Source: Stentor roeselii
Taxonomy: Eukaryota > Ciliophora > Heterotrichea > Heterotrichida > Stentoridae
DNA length: 64,000 bases
Assembly: GCA_006503475.1 (NCBI GenBank)
Contig: RSEH01000111.1
Coordinates: 1-64,000 of the forward strand
Direction: 5' to 3'
This document shows, in pieces, positions 11,133 through 21,844 of this stretch. The position numbers and the translations under genes are program-made. How positions within the stretch are numbered: the stretch's first letter is position 1; the number at the start of each line of letters is the position of its first letter. The notes below the pieces were generated by a model. The model had not been told where the DNA came from. It worked only from the letters and a program-made list of their open reading frames with translations, and did no database searches.

Positions 11133-13418
11133 TTTTATAAACCATTCAAAATTGGTCTAAATTAGTGGAATGGGGATAAATTGTTTGGTTTTGAAGGGTT
11201 TCTGAAGTTTTAGATCGATTTTTGATGACTTTGGTGTCAATTGTTATTCATAATAGGATTTTATTTATACTCCAGATTAGATTAGTTACATAAAAATGAT
11301 ATTTCAAAGAGTTTTGGCAAAGGTTAACTTGGCTAGTTACTTTTTTGATCCTTTTATAAGATTTGGCTAAATCATTTAGAAAATATGCCTTTAAAAATTA
11401 ATTCAACAACCCATTATTAGGAAGGTTCAAGTCCTAATAACAAGGATTGGACTAGATTTTTATCAAAAAGTCTAAAGAATGCCCAAATAATCTTCATCAT
11501 AACCTCAAACTTAGCTTATAAAAATCGTTAGATTTAAAGTTAATATGATTCAAGGTAGAATACTAAATATTAGCTTGGATTATATAAAGAGAATTGATAA
11601 GTATTAGATGCCTAGGGTTATAGTTTAAAATATTTTAATTTGTATAGGCTTAGGATACTGTTATTAGCAAATAAGTAAATGAAAAGTTACATATAAAACC
11701 TAAGCTCCAAGCTTATTTATTCAATATGACTTAAATAGACCTCTATACAGTATATAGATATGGTAGTATAGTTCAAATTATCTTAATATCATTATATAGA
11801 CAGTTCTTGAAAAGTTTTCATTACTACTATTTTGAAATTTTTTAGAATTTCAAGTTTTATTCAAGTAATTTAAAATTATTGTGCTATTTTTATTTGAAGA
11901 ATTGAAATTAGAGTTTAATCATTACTTTGGTTCAATTTGTAAAATATAAACATTAAGAAGATCAATAAGTTTCTTCGATTCGTAAAATTCTTTTTAACTA
12001 TCTTAACCGAATCCAGGTGTAACTATTGATATCTCGTGAATTTCGAAAAATCAACAATTTTCTTTATGGAAATAATTTTTCAATTATTCTTTCAATAATT
12101 TCATCTATATCTTAAAATTTTGAAGAAATTGTTTTTAAGAATCAAGTATCATATAAAATATCTTATATCAATTACTCATGAATAAAAGATGAACCAGCAA
12201 AGTGTTAACTATTAATGAGAATCTTGATTCATACATTCATTGATACTGTTACTCAGAGGATTGTTTTAATTTGAAAAATTCTAAATAAGATAGTTTGTTC
12301 AATAAAAAGAATTTCATATATTTCATGAGATGATCCAAATCAAAATATATGTAAAGAGCTCAGTATTCTTGAAAAATGAAAACCTGAAAAAATCATAAAA
12401 GTATTAAAAAATTTAAGAGACTGAAGAGAATTGATAAAAAAATAATTATTTAAGTATACTTATTTATTATGATTTAAGTTATGTCATCAATTCTTTGTGG
12501 ATGAAACTAGAAATGTAAATCAGCTAATAAATAGATAAGCCAGAGAAGAAGTTTATGATCTGAAGGCAGGTTTAAGAACAAAATCTAAATCTAATTTAAT
12601 AGAAAATTGCGAAACCCTGATATATTCATATATTCAAACTATTTCTGATACCTAGAAAACTACAAACTTGTTAATGTCTTTGTGATATTATTGTTTTAAA
12701 ATATTATTTATGCTACTATTGATATAAAGAATGATATAATCTAGTACATTATGAGCAGATTAGCAGCCTAGCGCAGATCAGTTCTATCTATACATTATTA
12801 TTTATCACTTTTAATTATTTGATTATAATTTGAAGCACAAAACTTACCATCTTTGCATATAAATATAATAGTTGGTTGAAACAGAAATTTATTTATAAAT
12901 GCCTGGATATTTAGTCTTTCATTATAAGAATACTAGATTGAATCTCTGCAATTATGGTTTTTGTAAGATTGAAAAATTTGCAAGATTGGCTATTGCAGAC
13001 CAGGATGCTCTGATATGATTCGAACAATGAAGTCTATCAATCTTACTATTGAGAAAATATCTTAATTTGAGTGATTTCCTAATCAGACAATATTTATGAT
13101 ATAGATAATATTTCTAGTGCCAGCTCTAATAAAAAAATTAATAAAAATATTCACATATCCTTAGAAATTACCAATGGTAGCATAACTATCAATAATAGTT
13201 TTCAGTAATATTATTTATTATCAAGAATGTATCATTAATTTGTATTATGTGATAAACCTGAGATGGCATAGCTTTAAGGTTCCTCAATATTAGAAGTTGA
13301 TAATCATTAGTTTAGAGATTAAACCTGAAATTTCAAGGTTTTACTGATCTTTGAGATATTCGATGAGATTCAAATTATTTAAAACACATTTCGTATTCAA
13401 AATAACTTTTATACTTAA
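11133..13418. other. Long AT-rich spacer, nothing recognised
   Basis: This 2.3-kb stretch lies upstream of the right giant gene and downstream of the kinase gene. It has stops in all frames, many A/T runs and no ORF with recognisable protein. A GGTTCAAGTCC string near 11424 resembles a tRNA B box but has no stem partners. It may be decayed sequence or the promoter region of the giant gene. It is the longest gene-free stretch of the window. Confidence 0.6.
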
Positions 13419-14462
13419 CTATTTAAATGAATACCCCTCATCAAAAAGTATTCTACCTTTCAAATACAACTCACTCTCTGGCCTATCTAAAAACTCTCCA
13501 CTTTCCTTACAAAATTCATCAAACCTAATCAAAGAATTTTCTAAATAATCAAATCCTTGTGTTCCACCCTTCCACATGGCAAGATCCCAAACAGCCCAAA
13601 CAAAATTGCAACAAACAAAAGCTTTTTTAACCTGAACCCAAAACTGAATCCCTTCTCCATACCTCCTCACATATTCCGCAACAAGTCGATCATCAGGTCC
13701 TTTAACAGGATCAAACCCAAATCCAGGAAATTCATTAACAAGATAATCAAACCTCATGTCAGAAAGTAAAAAAGCTAAATCAAAAGCTTTATGTCCAAAG
13801 CCAGAAAACTCGAAATCAACTAAAGCGATTTTATTTTCATTTCTATTGAAAAGAATATTAAAAAAATTCAGATCAAAATGAACAAAACTTCTTTCTAAAG
13901 CCTTTGGAGCAATAAATAAAAACTTTTCCCAAAGCGAGTCACTTAACAATTCTTCAACTTTTCTCTTTTTTTCTAAGTTTTCAATAAAATCAAGTTTTAA
14001 CCTCCCAATTTTCCTCCACTTTTCCAAGTTTTCTAAAAGAATATCAGGTTCATCGTTCAAAATTTCTTCCATGTTGATCGAATGAATCGCTTTTAATTTA
14101 TCACAAATGAGTTGAATTACTGAAAGTTCGGATAAATCATTGTAAGTTAGAGGAAGGAAGTTTTCTAAGTATTCTTCAACTCGAGTTTCTGAATTCACGA
14201 AGAAAGTTTTAGGACCTTGTCCAAGTTGACCAAGTTTTTCGAATATTTTTCGTTCTCTTGACTTGTCAGTTACTTCGTTGGGGCCGAAGACTCGAAAGAT
14301 GACTGATTCAGGATCGGCTTGGCAGTGATTCGTGACTTTGAAGACTTTGTTTGAAGTGCCTGTCAATAGAGTGAAACTTATGGAATCTTTTGGAAGAAGT
14401 TTCCAATCGATCAAAGAGTTCTGAATGATTTTCAGGTAGTTGTTGAAAACCTCGGTTTCCAT
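13419..14462 (-). CDS. Choline/ethanolamine kinase-like protein
   Basis: 347 aa, starting at the ATG at 14462. The fold is the choline-kinase branch of the protein-kinase-like superfamily. A glycine/Asn loop lies near residues 34-42 (TGTSNKVFKV), followed by the IFRVFG strand typical of these kinases. The Brenner motif is H195-F-D197-L-N-F-F-N202, and the metal-binding aspartate is in LVDFEF (D216). The family phosphorylates choline or ethanolamine with ATP, the first step of the Kennedy pathway for phosphatidylcholine or phosphatidylethanolamine. The length is typical. Substrate choice between choline and ethanolamine cannot be read from the sequence. A decayed relative lies just upstream at about 15040-15700 on the same strand. 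Confidence 0.85.
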   Translation of the reverse strand: METEVFNNYLKIIQNSLIDWKLLPKDSISFTLLTGTSNKVFKVTNHCQADPESVIFRVFGPNEVTDKSRERKIFEKLGQLGQGPKTFFVNSETRVEEYLENFLPLTYNDLSELSVIQLICDKLKAIHSINMEEILNDEPDILLENLEKWRKIGRLKLDFIENLEKKRKVEELLSDSLWEKFLFIAPKALERSFVHFDLNFFNILFNRNENKIALVDFEFSGFGHKAFDLAFLLSDMRFDYLVNEFPGFGFDPVKGPDDRLVAEYVRRYGEGIQFWVQVKKAFVCCNFVWAVWDLAMWKGGTQGFDYLENSLIRFDEFCKESGEFLDRPESELYLKGRILFDEGYSFK

Positions 14463-14743
14463 TATTTATGATTTCAAGAATGGAAATTGAAGGATTTTTA
14501 GTGATTTGAGTTTAGGTATGTTTTTAGTAGTTTTTAGAAAGATGATAAGAATATATTTCTTTCAATCAATAATAAAGTATATGATGGTTATTAAATAAAT
14601 AGGTCCTCAGCTTTCAAATTCAAATAATTATCTCCTTATCTAAAACTTCTCAATTTCAATATCAAACTTTTGAAAACTTGTCAATGCATCATCAAATAAA
14701 ACCTTGTTTTCCAGATAGCAACATCGGAAATCCAGATATGATA
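14463..14743. other. AT-rich spacer upstream of the kinase gene
   Basis: About 280 bp with no ORF or recognisable element. It should contain the promoter of the choline-kinase-like gene and leads into the tandem duplication. Confidence 0.5.
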
Positions 14744-14927
14744 AATAAAATTGTAGTTAATAATAATTTTATCTTATTCTAAGTTCTTTATTTATCCAGG
14801 CATTGTTTCGATCACTGTGATAATTATCAAGAAATAATAAAATTGTAGTTAATAATATTTTAATCTTATTCTAAGTTCTTATTTATCCAGGCCTTGTTTC
14901 GATTACTGTGATAATTATCAAGAAATA
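14744..14927 (+). repeat. Tandem duplication, two copies of 92 bp
   Basis: Copy 1 is 14744-14835 and copy 2 is 14836-14927. They differ by a few substitutions and two compensating single-base length changes. Each contains TTTATCCAGG followed by TTGTTTCGAT and ends in GATAATTATCAAGAAAT. It has no coding potential. It lies between the kinase gene and its decayed copy and looks recent. Confidence 0.85.
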
Positions 14928-15039
14928 AGAAATTTCCAGATTAAATATAAAATAAGGGTGAAAAAATAAGTTTAAGATCAAGTAGAATATTTGAAGGAAA
15001 AATCCTGAAACAACAAAATTCTAACATAAAATCAATAAG

Positions 15040-15700
15040 TTCATCATCAGCAGGCCTTAATTGATCATGGCAAGCTGGAGAATCATTTAACAAGATAGCT
15101 AATCTTAATGTCACAAAAGAATCCCAAAAGCTTATGTAGAACTTAAATCAATAAAAGCAACCTGATTTCTATTCCTATCAAATAAATGTTCAAAAGACTT
15201 TGTCTAGATCAATTTTTTCAGCAGATAAAACAATAGTTAAAATTCCAAAATAATCAAACCACAGAAGATTTTCAAGAGTTGCCCTTTTAGCTGAACTTTC
15301 CCCATTTTCAAGTAAAACCTTCTCTATTTTCTTCCTTTGTAATTCTTATAAACTATTTCATTCTCCCCCATAAATTTTCATATAAACATAGTGAATAGCT
15401 TCCAACTACTCACAAATAGCCTAATTTTTAAATAACGATAATTCTTCCTAGTCCAAACTAAATAATTTTCTAAGTATTCTTCTATTCACATCTAGAAATA
15501 ATACTTAAAGTCCTCGCCTATGCAAGAAACCCTATCAAATCAACTAACTTTAATTCTCTTCCAGTCACCCACTCCATCACTTCCAAATCCCTAAAAAAAT
15601 CTCCACAACATGCCCATCCTCTCCATCCATAAAAACCCAAACATCCTAAATCCCCATCTTCCCAAAACCCTTCAAACCCTTCTAAACATCAACTTTCCAA
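15040..15700 (-). pseudogene. Decayed choline/ethanolamine kinase-like copy
   Basis: The minus strand aligns by eye with the intact kinase gene. The segment ACAAGATAGCTAATCTTAATG at about 15091 matches ACAAGATAATCAAACCTCATG at 13739. The string TTTTCTAAGTATTCTTC at about 15463 is identical to that at 14160. The span between these anchors is about 372 bp against 421 bp in the intact gene, so deletions are present. Stops break every frame. It is a same-strand neighbour, so a tandem gene duplication that decayed is the simplest reading. No ORF above 60 codons remains. Confidence 0.7.
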
Positions 15701-15726
15701 GAAAAATTTAACAATCAAGAAAAGTG

Positions 15727-16104
15727 TTAGTTTTTAAGTTTACGAGTTACACTAAAAGACCTTTTTGAAAGCGGTATCTTCAAAGCTTCATTTTGAAAAG
15801 GGTTGTAGTCAAGTTTCAGTGCATCTTTATAAAAGCTCCTCTCTTGGCAGCGATAGCGAGAGATAGAATCGCCCAGTCCAAATCGAGGTTTGGGACTAGG
15901 AAGAGTTGACTTCCTCTGAGTCAAACAACTCAAAGAATCAGGTCTCTGCTCGAGTTGAATTTTCTTTACGTTGACCTTGAGTCCTGAATCACGTAAACTG
16001 TCCAACTTATACAGAAGTGGTCCTTTTTGAATGATAATCTTCCTCAAGATACGGTTTCTACTTTTACCTAGATGAAAAGAGTCAAAATCATTTAAGTTGA
16101 TCAT
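15727..16104 (-). CDS. Small basic protein, unknown
   Basis: 125 aa from the ATG at 16104; four codons lie upstream in frame only behind a TTG. It is rich in Lys, Arg and Ser with no membrane segment or recognised domain, and it ends ...SKRSFSVTRKLKN. The gene is divergent from the DNA polymerase delta gene with 80 bp between start codons. It belongs to a set of short, basic, probably disordered proteins scattered through the window. No function can be named. Confidence 0.55.
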   Translation of the reverse strand: MINLNDFDSFHLGKSRNRILRKIIIQKGPLLYKLDSLRDSGLKVNVKKIQLEQRPDSLSCLTQRKSTLPSPKPRFGLGDSISRYRCQERSFYKDALKLDYNPFQNEALKIPLSKRSFSVTRKLKN

Positions 16105-16184
16105 AGTTTCTACCAATTCTGAATGAATTATTCATTAAACAGGGAATAATTATTATCTGAACTATTCACGACCCCCTTTGATAA

Positions 16185-19100
16185 ATGGCTGTCGACTTTT
16201 CTTGTGTTTCAAGAAAACAACTGAGTAGTGAGTACCTTAGCAATAAACAGAACTTGGCTTTTATGCAGACTGACATCGATTATTACACGGGCGACAGTAT
16301 TTATAGTTCTAGTCAAGCTGCTATTATTAGGATTTATGGAGTCACTGAAGAAGGATTCTCGGTCATGGTTCATGTTCATTGCTTTGAACCGTATTTTTGG
16401 ACTGATGGACCAAATCATGTCAATGTTGGAACTGCTGAAGAGGTCAAAGCGAAAATCAACTCTTTTCCTCAGTGCAGGGATATGGTGGAAAAAATTGAAG
16501 TTGTTTATAAGGAAAGCATTATGAACTACTCTGAGGAAGGTAGAAGGCACTTTTTGAAGATTTTTACGAATGTACCGAAAAGTATCTCGACTATCAGGGC
16601 TATTATTGAAAAAGGAGCGCTTGAAGAAAAAATCACCGGTTCAAGCCAAACCTACGAGTCCAACATTCCATTCGCTTTACGTTTCATGATCGACACCGGA
16701 ATAGTAGGTATGTGTTGGATCGAATTACCAAGCGAGAACTACACAATCCGTAACGACAAGAACAAAAAATCAACATCTCAAATCGAAGTCGACATTCTTT
16801 ACTCCGAGATCCGAGTTCACAAGCCAGAAGGAGAATGGTCAAAATTGCCTCCTCTTCGAGTTCTATCATTCGACATCGAATGTAATAACAATGGCGTGAC
16901 TTTTCCAACTCCAGACAAAAACGAAGTGATTCAAATCGGCAACATCTGCAAAGTTCCAGGAAGTGATTCAGTGATAAGTCGTTGTATTTTCACTCTTGGA
17001 AAATGTGCCGAGATTGCTGATGCTAAAGTTTACAGTTTTGACAGAGAAGAAGACATGTTGATGAACTGGCGGGACTTCATCGTTGCTTTGGACCCGGATA
17101 TTGTAACAGGTTATAATATTTTGAACTTTGATTATCATTATTTGTTTAAAAGAGCAGAAAAATTGAGACTTAAGAAATTTCCTTATATGGGAAGGATTAG
17201 AGATGCAGCGACTCATATAAAAGATACAACTTTTCAGTCAAAAGCCCAGGGTTTAAGAGAAACTAAAGAAGTTTCTATGGATGGCAGGATTCAGTTAGAT
17301 ATGTTTCAACATATTCAAAGGGAACATAAACTTAGTCATTATTCACTTAATTCTGTTTCGCTTACTTTTCTGAAAGAACAGAAGGAAGATGTGCATTGGA
17401 CTATTTTAAAGGACTTGCAGGAAGGTACTGAGGAAAATAGAAGAAGAATTGCGGTTTATTGCTTGAAGGATTGCTATTTACCTTTGAGATTACTCGAAAA
17501 ACTTATGTGTATTTATAATTATGCGGAAATGGCTAGGGTCACTGGAGTGCCTTTTACTTTCTTGTTAACTCGAGGACAGCAAATAAAAGTCAGTTCGCAA
17601 TTATTGAGAAAAGCTGGGTCGTGTAATATGCTTATTCCTACTTATGTCAAGTCAGAGCTTGGGGATAAGTATGAAGGAGCTTTTGTGTTGGAACCTAAAA
17701 GGAATTATTATAATGTTCCGATAGCTACTTTGGATTTTGCCTCTTTGTACCCGTCGATCATGATGGCTCATAATCTTTGTTATTGCACGCTTGTATCTGG
17801 TGTACTTCGTAATCGCCTTCGTAGAGATGATTTCACTGAAACGCCAACAGGCGAGTACTTCGTGAAACCTTCTCTAAAAAAAGGTATCCTTCCAATGGTC
17901 TTAGAAGAGTTAATCGAGGCAAGAAAAAGAGCAAGAGAAGAGCTAAAAAACACAACCGACCCATTAATGAAAAAGGTTCTCGACGGTCGACAACTGGCTT
18001 TAAAAATTTCAGCAAATTCCGTTTACGGTTACACCGGAGCTCAAGTCGGTCAGCTTCCCTGTCTACAAATAAGTTCAAGCGTGACAGCCTACGGAAGGCT
18101 AATGATAGAAGAAACAAAAAACCAAGTCGAGTCTTTTTACTGTCAAAAAAACGGTTTCACTGCAGACTCCATCGTGATATACGGAGACACCGACTCAGTG
18201 ATGATAAACTTCGGCGTCGACGACCTTCCCACCGTCATGTCCCTTGGCCGAGAAGCAGCTGCTCACGTAACAAAAAGATTCATCAGTCCAATAAAGCTAG
18301 AATTCGAAAAGGTTTACTTTCCTTATTTGCTCCTCAACAAAAAACGATACGCAGGGCTTCTTTGGACGAACCCGTCGAATTACGATAAAATCGACATGAA
18401 AGGCATTGAAAGTGTCAGACGTGATAACTGTGAACTGGTCAGAGAAACTATCAACACCTGCTTACATAAACTTCTCATTGAAAGGAACCTTGATGGAACT
18501 GTGGACTATGTAAAAAATGTTGTTTCTGCCTTGTTGCAAAATCGAATTGACCTCAGCTTACTTGTTATTACTAAAGCTCTTGGAAAGAAATCGAAACAAG
18601 AAGGAAAAAGCACGAAAAATACTTATCAGGCTAAACTTGCACATGTTGAACTTGCTCAGAAAATGCAACAAAGAGATGCTTCTACTGCTCCGGCTGTTGG
18701 TGATCGAGTCGCTTATGTTATGATCAAGGGGACTAAAGGGCAGAAGGCTTATGAACTGGCTGAGGATCCGATCTTTGCATTGAAAAATGACTTGCCGGTT
18801 GATTTTGATTATTATTTGGAAAAACAACTGAAAGCGCCGCTTATGAGAATTTTTGAAGATGTTATTCCTAACTCTCAGTCACTTTTTAATGGGGAACATA
18901 CTAGGAAGAGGTATCAGCCCAAAGTCACTAGTGGGGCTATGTCTAAGTTTATTCATATCACTAATACCTGTATTGGGTGTAAAACGAGCTTGAAAAGTGG
19001 ATATCTTTGTGAGGGCTGTTTCCGCAACGCACCATCCATATACATGGAAAAAGCAATAAACGCCGGTAATTCCGAAAAGAACTTCCAAGAGCTCTGGGCC

Positions 19101-19244
19101 GAGTGCCAAAGATGTCAAGGTTCAGTATGCCAAGAAGTCCTATGCACAAACCGTGACTGTCCAATCTTCTACCGTCGAGAAAAGGTAAAAAAAGAGATGG
19201 ACCACATAAAAAACGAGCTTGACAAAATGTCAGCAGTTTGGTAA
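16185..19244 (+). CDS. POLD1: DNA polymerase delta catalytic subunit
   Basis: 1,019 aa family-B replicative polymerase, starting at the ATG after ATAA. The 3'-5' exonuclease motifs are visible: Exo I FDIE (D230, E232), Exo II NFDYH near 316 and Exo III YCLKDC near 428. Polymerase motif A is DFASLYPS at about 517, motif B KISANSVYGYTG at about 608 and motif C YGDTDS at about 666. The C-terminus has both Cys modules. CysA is CxxC...CxxC near 929-945. CysB is near 975-991, the motif that binds a 4Fe-4S cluster and the B subunit. These features separate delta from epsilon, alpha and zeta. It copies the lagging strand and proofreads in the nucleus. Codon choice flips between T/G-ending and C/A-ending blocks several times along the gene. 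Confidence 0.97.
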   Translation: MAVDFSCVSRKQLSSEYLSNKQNLAFMQTDIDYYTGDSIYSSSQAAIIRIYGVTEEGFSVMVHVHCFEPYFWTDGPNHVNVGTAEEVKAKINSFPQCRDMVEKIEVVYKESIMNYSEEGRRHFLKIFTNVPKSISTIRAIIEKGALEEKITGSSQTYESNIPFALRFMIDTGIVGMCWIELPSENYTIRNDKNKKSTSQIEVDILYSEIRVHKPEGEWSKLPPLRVLSFDIECNNNGVTFPTPDKNEVIQIGNICKVPGSDSVISRCIFTLGKCAEIADAKVYSFDREEDMLMNWRDFIVALDPDIVTGYNILNFDYHYLFKRAEKLRLKKFPYMGRIRDAATHIKDTTFQSKAQGLRETKEVSMDGRIQLDMFQHIQREHKLSHYSLNSVSLTFLKEQKEDVHWTILKDLQEGTEENRRRIAVYCLKDCYLPLRLLEKLMCIYNYAEMARVTGVPFTFLLTRGQQIKVSSQLLRKAGSCNMLIPTYVKSELGDKYEGAFVLEPKRNYYNVPIATLDFASLYPSIMMAHNLCYCTLVSGVLRNRLRRDDFTETPTGEYFVKPSLKKGILPMVLEELIEARKRAREELKNTTDPLMKKVLDGRQLALKISANSVYGYTGAQVGQLPCLQISSSVTAYGRLMIEETKNQVESFYCQKNGFTADSIVIYGDTDSVMINFGVDDLPTVMSLGREAAAHVTKRFISPIKLEFEKVYFPYLLLNKKRYAGLLWTNPSNYDKIDMKGIESVRRDNCELVRETINTCLHKLLIERNLDGTVDYVKNVVSALLQNRIDLSLLVITKALGKKSKQEGKSTKNTYQAKLAHVELAQKMQQRDASTAPAVGDRVAYVMIKGTKGQKAYELAEDPIFALKNDLPVDFDYYLEKQLKAPLMRIFEDVIPNSQSLFNGEHTRKRYQPKVTSGAMSKFIHITNTCIGCKTSLKSGYLCEGCFRNAPSIYMEKAINAGNSEKNFQELWAECQRCQGSVCQEVLCTNRDCPIFYRREKVKKEMDHIKNELDKMSAVW

Positions 19245-19293
19245 TTATTTCCTTTATAATCACTTCTTTCATAATAATTCTAATCCCGGCAAA

Positions 19294-21831
19294 ATGAATT
19301 TAGCGAAAAACAAAAGCAGTTCAAAAGTTCTCAATGAAAAAACAGTCGCTGAAGTCAACTTGCTTCAAAAACTCAAACCACGGCAGGTGACAATCGAAAA
19401 AGAAAGACTTTACGAAGAAAACCTCGAACTTAAACTAATCAGCAACAACCTGAAAGAAGAAAACTTGAAACTCAAGACAAAAATCCAGCAGATGGAAAAA
19501 GAAATCAACAAAAAAGAAGAAAACGAGGAAAAACACGCTTATTCCATTAAACCTCCAAATCTTGTCGCGAATTTCAAGTCAAAAATCAAAGACCTGAAAA
19601 ATCAACTACGAGAAAAAACTGAAGAAATTGAAAAACTCACAAAAAATATCAAGTCTAGCAAAATCTTTGAACAGGAAAAAGAAATTTCAGCTTATGTTGA
19701 AGAATGTTCGAGACTCAAGAAAATAATTGAAGCGACTTTAGGTCCTAATGAGAATCTTCATAAAGTAATCACGGAAAAATACTCAGATCTCAACTCGATG
19801 ATTGAAGATATCAACAAAGAAAACAAAGACCTGCATAAATCTCTCGCTTTTCACAAGCAAGAACTTGAAAAAGCTCGACAAAAAATCCTGGAAAATGAAA
19901 AACGCAAGAAAAAAATGACTTCAAATAAATCTGACGTCCAACTTCTTAAAAAAGAAATTTTTAAATTGAAAGAACTCAATGAAAGTCTCGCAAGGTCCAT
20001 CGATGAAGGTTCGAACAAGGAAAAGATGTTTAGAGAAGAGGTCTTTAAATTGAAAAAAGCTTTAAAGGACTCAAAAACTCGGACTTTGACTTTAGAAGCT
20101 AGTCTAAAAGAAGCGAATTTTCAAATCGTGCAGCTTTCTCAAACAACGCAAAAAGGGAACTCGACAACTGAAACAGTTCTTCCTTTAGGCCTGGTTGAAC
20201 CGATGCCCTTGATGGTCAAAACTGTTCGGCTCGCTCTTGGAAGGGCAGGAGTCTCTGTTAATAGTTTTTTCGAGGGGCTTGACAAGTCGAAGACGGGAAA
20301 AGTCTCTTATGATGAGTTCAGCCAAGCACTTCAAAGGCTTGGGACTTATTTGACAAACTCGCATTTCAACTCTGTGCCTTCTGCTTGTCTTAAGAATGAG
20401 TTTATGATTGATTTGAATGTTTTGGAGAGAATTGTTAAGGAATCATCGAAAATATTAATTATTGATAGCAAGGAACAAACACCTATTGTTAGCACTTTTG
20501 ATTTTGAAAGCCCTGTTCACCCTGGAAAGGGAGAAAAAATGCTCTTGGGGGGGAAACCAGTAGAGTCTCCTAAAGATGATTTGATGAAAATTTCTATTTT
20601 TCCTCCAGTGGACAACACAAAACAGGTGAACTCCGACAGTTGCAAACATTCAAAACGTTCAAAAGGTAAGAAATTCGAGGTTTTCGTAGTTTCAGACGAG
20701 GACTCAAAGAACTCAAAAACCTCAAAAAATCCAAAAAGTCGTCCAAAAAGCAAAACGTCAGACAAAAGAAAATCCATAAAACGAGCATCAAGAGATTCAG
20801 AAGACAAGTCCTCACAATCCCTAATAAGCCAAGAGCCAGTTTACACCCGTGAGCTTTTAAGTTCCTTTGAGCACATCTGCTACAAAATGCAGTTAAACCG
20901 CCTTTTAAAGTCAAAACTTCAGATAACTTTATTCGGCGCCATCGACAAAGACAAAGTTTTAACTCGAGCCGAACTTTTCCAGTTCTTACAAAAAAGTCCA
21001 TTTTCCATAAAAAATGGAGAAATTTCTGACCCACTTCTCGACTTCTTCATCACAAGTGGGTCTACTGCGAGGCTTATCTGTGAAAAAATGCTTCCATTGC
21101 TGCAAGAATGGGAAGTTTTCACTGCTGAGGATGAAGAGGTCTTTGACTATCAACTTGGACTTATTATCAGTAAAAATAAGTCGTTTTTGAAGACAAAGTG
21201 TAAAGAAGCTGATAAAGATGCACGTGGGTCGATTAAAGTTAGTGACTTTGAAAAGATTTTAAGTGAGTTGGGAGTCGTTGTGCCTGATAGACTTTGGAGT
21301 TATATGAAACTTTTGTTCTATTCGAATGACTCGGAATTGGATGTCATGCCTTATCGATACTTTATTAAAGCTTATGGAAATCCTATTGAGTCTAGACATG
21401 AACATTCGAATATTTCAGAAAGTCCGGACTCGCAGACTGTTAATTTTTATCTCTCTGCTATATGCTCGGCTTTGGCCAGTCATAACCTTCACCTATCCGA
21501 GGTATTCGAATGTGACGAAGACGGTTTGATCTTCATAGACCAGTTCCTATCAGGTTTAAAACTATTAGGTTTCGAAGAAATAGACGAGGAGCAGGTTTCA
21601 ATAGTGATGGAAGCACTGCGTTACCAAGGCAGTTACGATTTATGTCTCTCTCTCCAAGAAATGACAGAGATCCTTCAAAATTTCGACCAATGTCGACTAT
21701 CAAACAACCCAAGTGGTTCCCAACTAGAACTTCCCGATCATCTAGTTACAGAAGACAGTAAAAAGTTCGGAATCATTAAACTGATCAAAAATGATTCATT
21801 TGAGGATTCTCCAGTGCATCTTTCAGTATAA
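19294..21831 (+). CDS. Coiled-coil protein with EF-hand-like repeats
   Basis: 845 aa from the ATG at 19294. A longer in-frame reading from a TTG inside the polymerase gene is unlikely. Residues about 20-290 form a long Lys/Glu-rich coiled coil. EF-hand-like helices follow: DKSKTGKVSYDEF near 330-345, DKDKVLTRAELF near 548, ADKDARGSIKVSDF near 640 and CDEDGLIFIDQF near 740. A basic Ser/Lys linker lies near 460-520. Several loops keep Asp/Glu ligands, so calcium binding is possible. The architecture suits a cytoskeletal or cortical scaffold, which is inference. It converges on the eIF4G-like gene with 13 bp between stops. Confidence 0.75.
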   Translation: MNLAKNKSSSKVLNEKTVAEVNLLQKLKPRQVTIEKERLYEENLELKLISNNLKEENLKLKTKIQQMEKEINKKEENEEKHAYSIKPPNLVANFKSKIKDLKNQLREKTEEIEKLTKNIKSSKIFEQEKEISAYVEECSRLKKIIEATLGPNENLHKVITEKYSDLNSMIEDINKENKDLHKSLAFHKQELEKARQKILENEKRKKKMTSNKSDVQLLKKEIFKLKELNESLARSIDEGSNKEKMFREEVFKLKKALKDSKTRTLTLEASLKEANFQIVQLSQTTQKGNSTTETVLPLGLVEPMPLMVKTVRLALGRAGVSVNSFFEGLDKSKTGKVSYDEFSQALQRLGTYLTNSHFNSVPSACLKNEFMIDLNVLERIVKESSKILIIDSKEQTPIVSTFDFESPVHPGKGEKMLLGGKPVESPKDDLMKISIFPPVDNTKQVNSDSCKHSKRSKGKKFEVFVVSDEDSKNSKTSKNPKSRPKSKTSDKRKSIKRASRDSEDKSSQSLISQEPVYTRELLSSFEHICYKMQLNRLLKSKLQITLFGAIDKDKVLTRAELFQFLQKSPFSIKNGEISDPLLDFFITSGSTARLICEKMLPLLQEWEVFTAEDEEVFDYQLGLIISKNKSFLKTKCKEADKDARGSIKVSDFEKILSELGVVVPDRLWSYMKLLFYSNDSELDVMPYRYFIKAYGNPIESRHEHSNISESPDSQTVNFYLSAICSALASHNLHLSEVFECDEDGLIFIDQFLSGLKLLGFEEIDEEQVSIVMEALRYQGSYDLCLSLQEMTEILQNFDQCRLSNNPSGSQLELPDHLVTEDSKKFGIIKLIKNDSFEDSPVHLSV

Positions 21832-21844
21832 TAATTATTTATAC

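Noticed and set aside
11420-11440. tRNA B-box-like GGTTCAAGTCC.
   Set aside because: The flanking bases form only three of five T-stem pairs and no acceptor stem or A box is present.
13010-13030. Minus-strand TTCGAATC tRNA-like motif.
   Set aside because: T-stem does not pair and no cloverleaf can be drawn.
19219-19293. N-terminal extension of the coiled-coil EF-hand gene overlapping the POLD1 stop.
   Set aside because: It depends on a TTG start within POLD1. The ATG at 19294 is well placed and codes a typical start of the protein.
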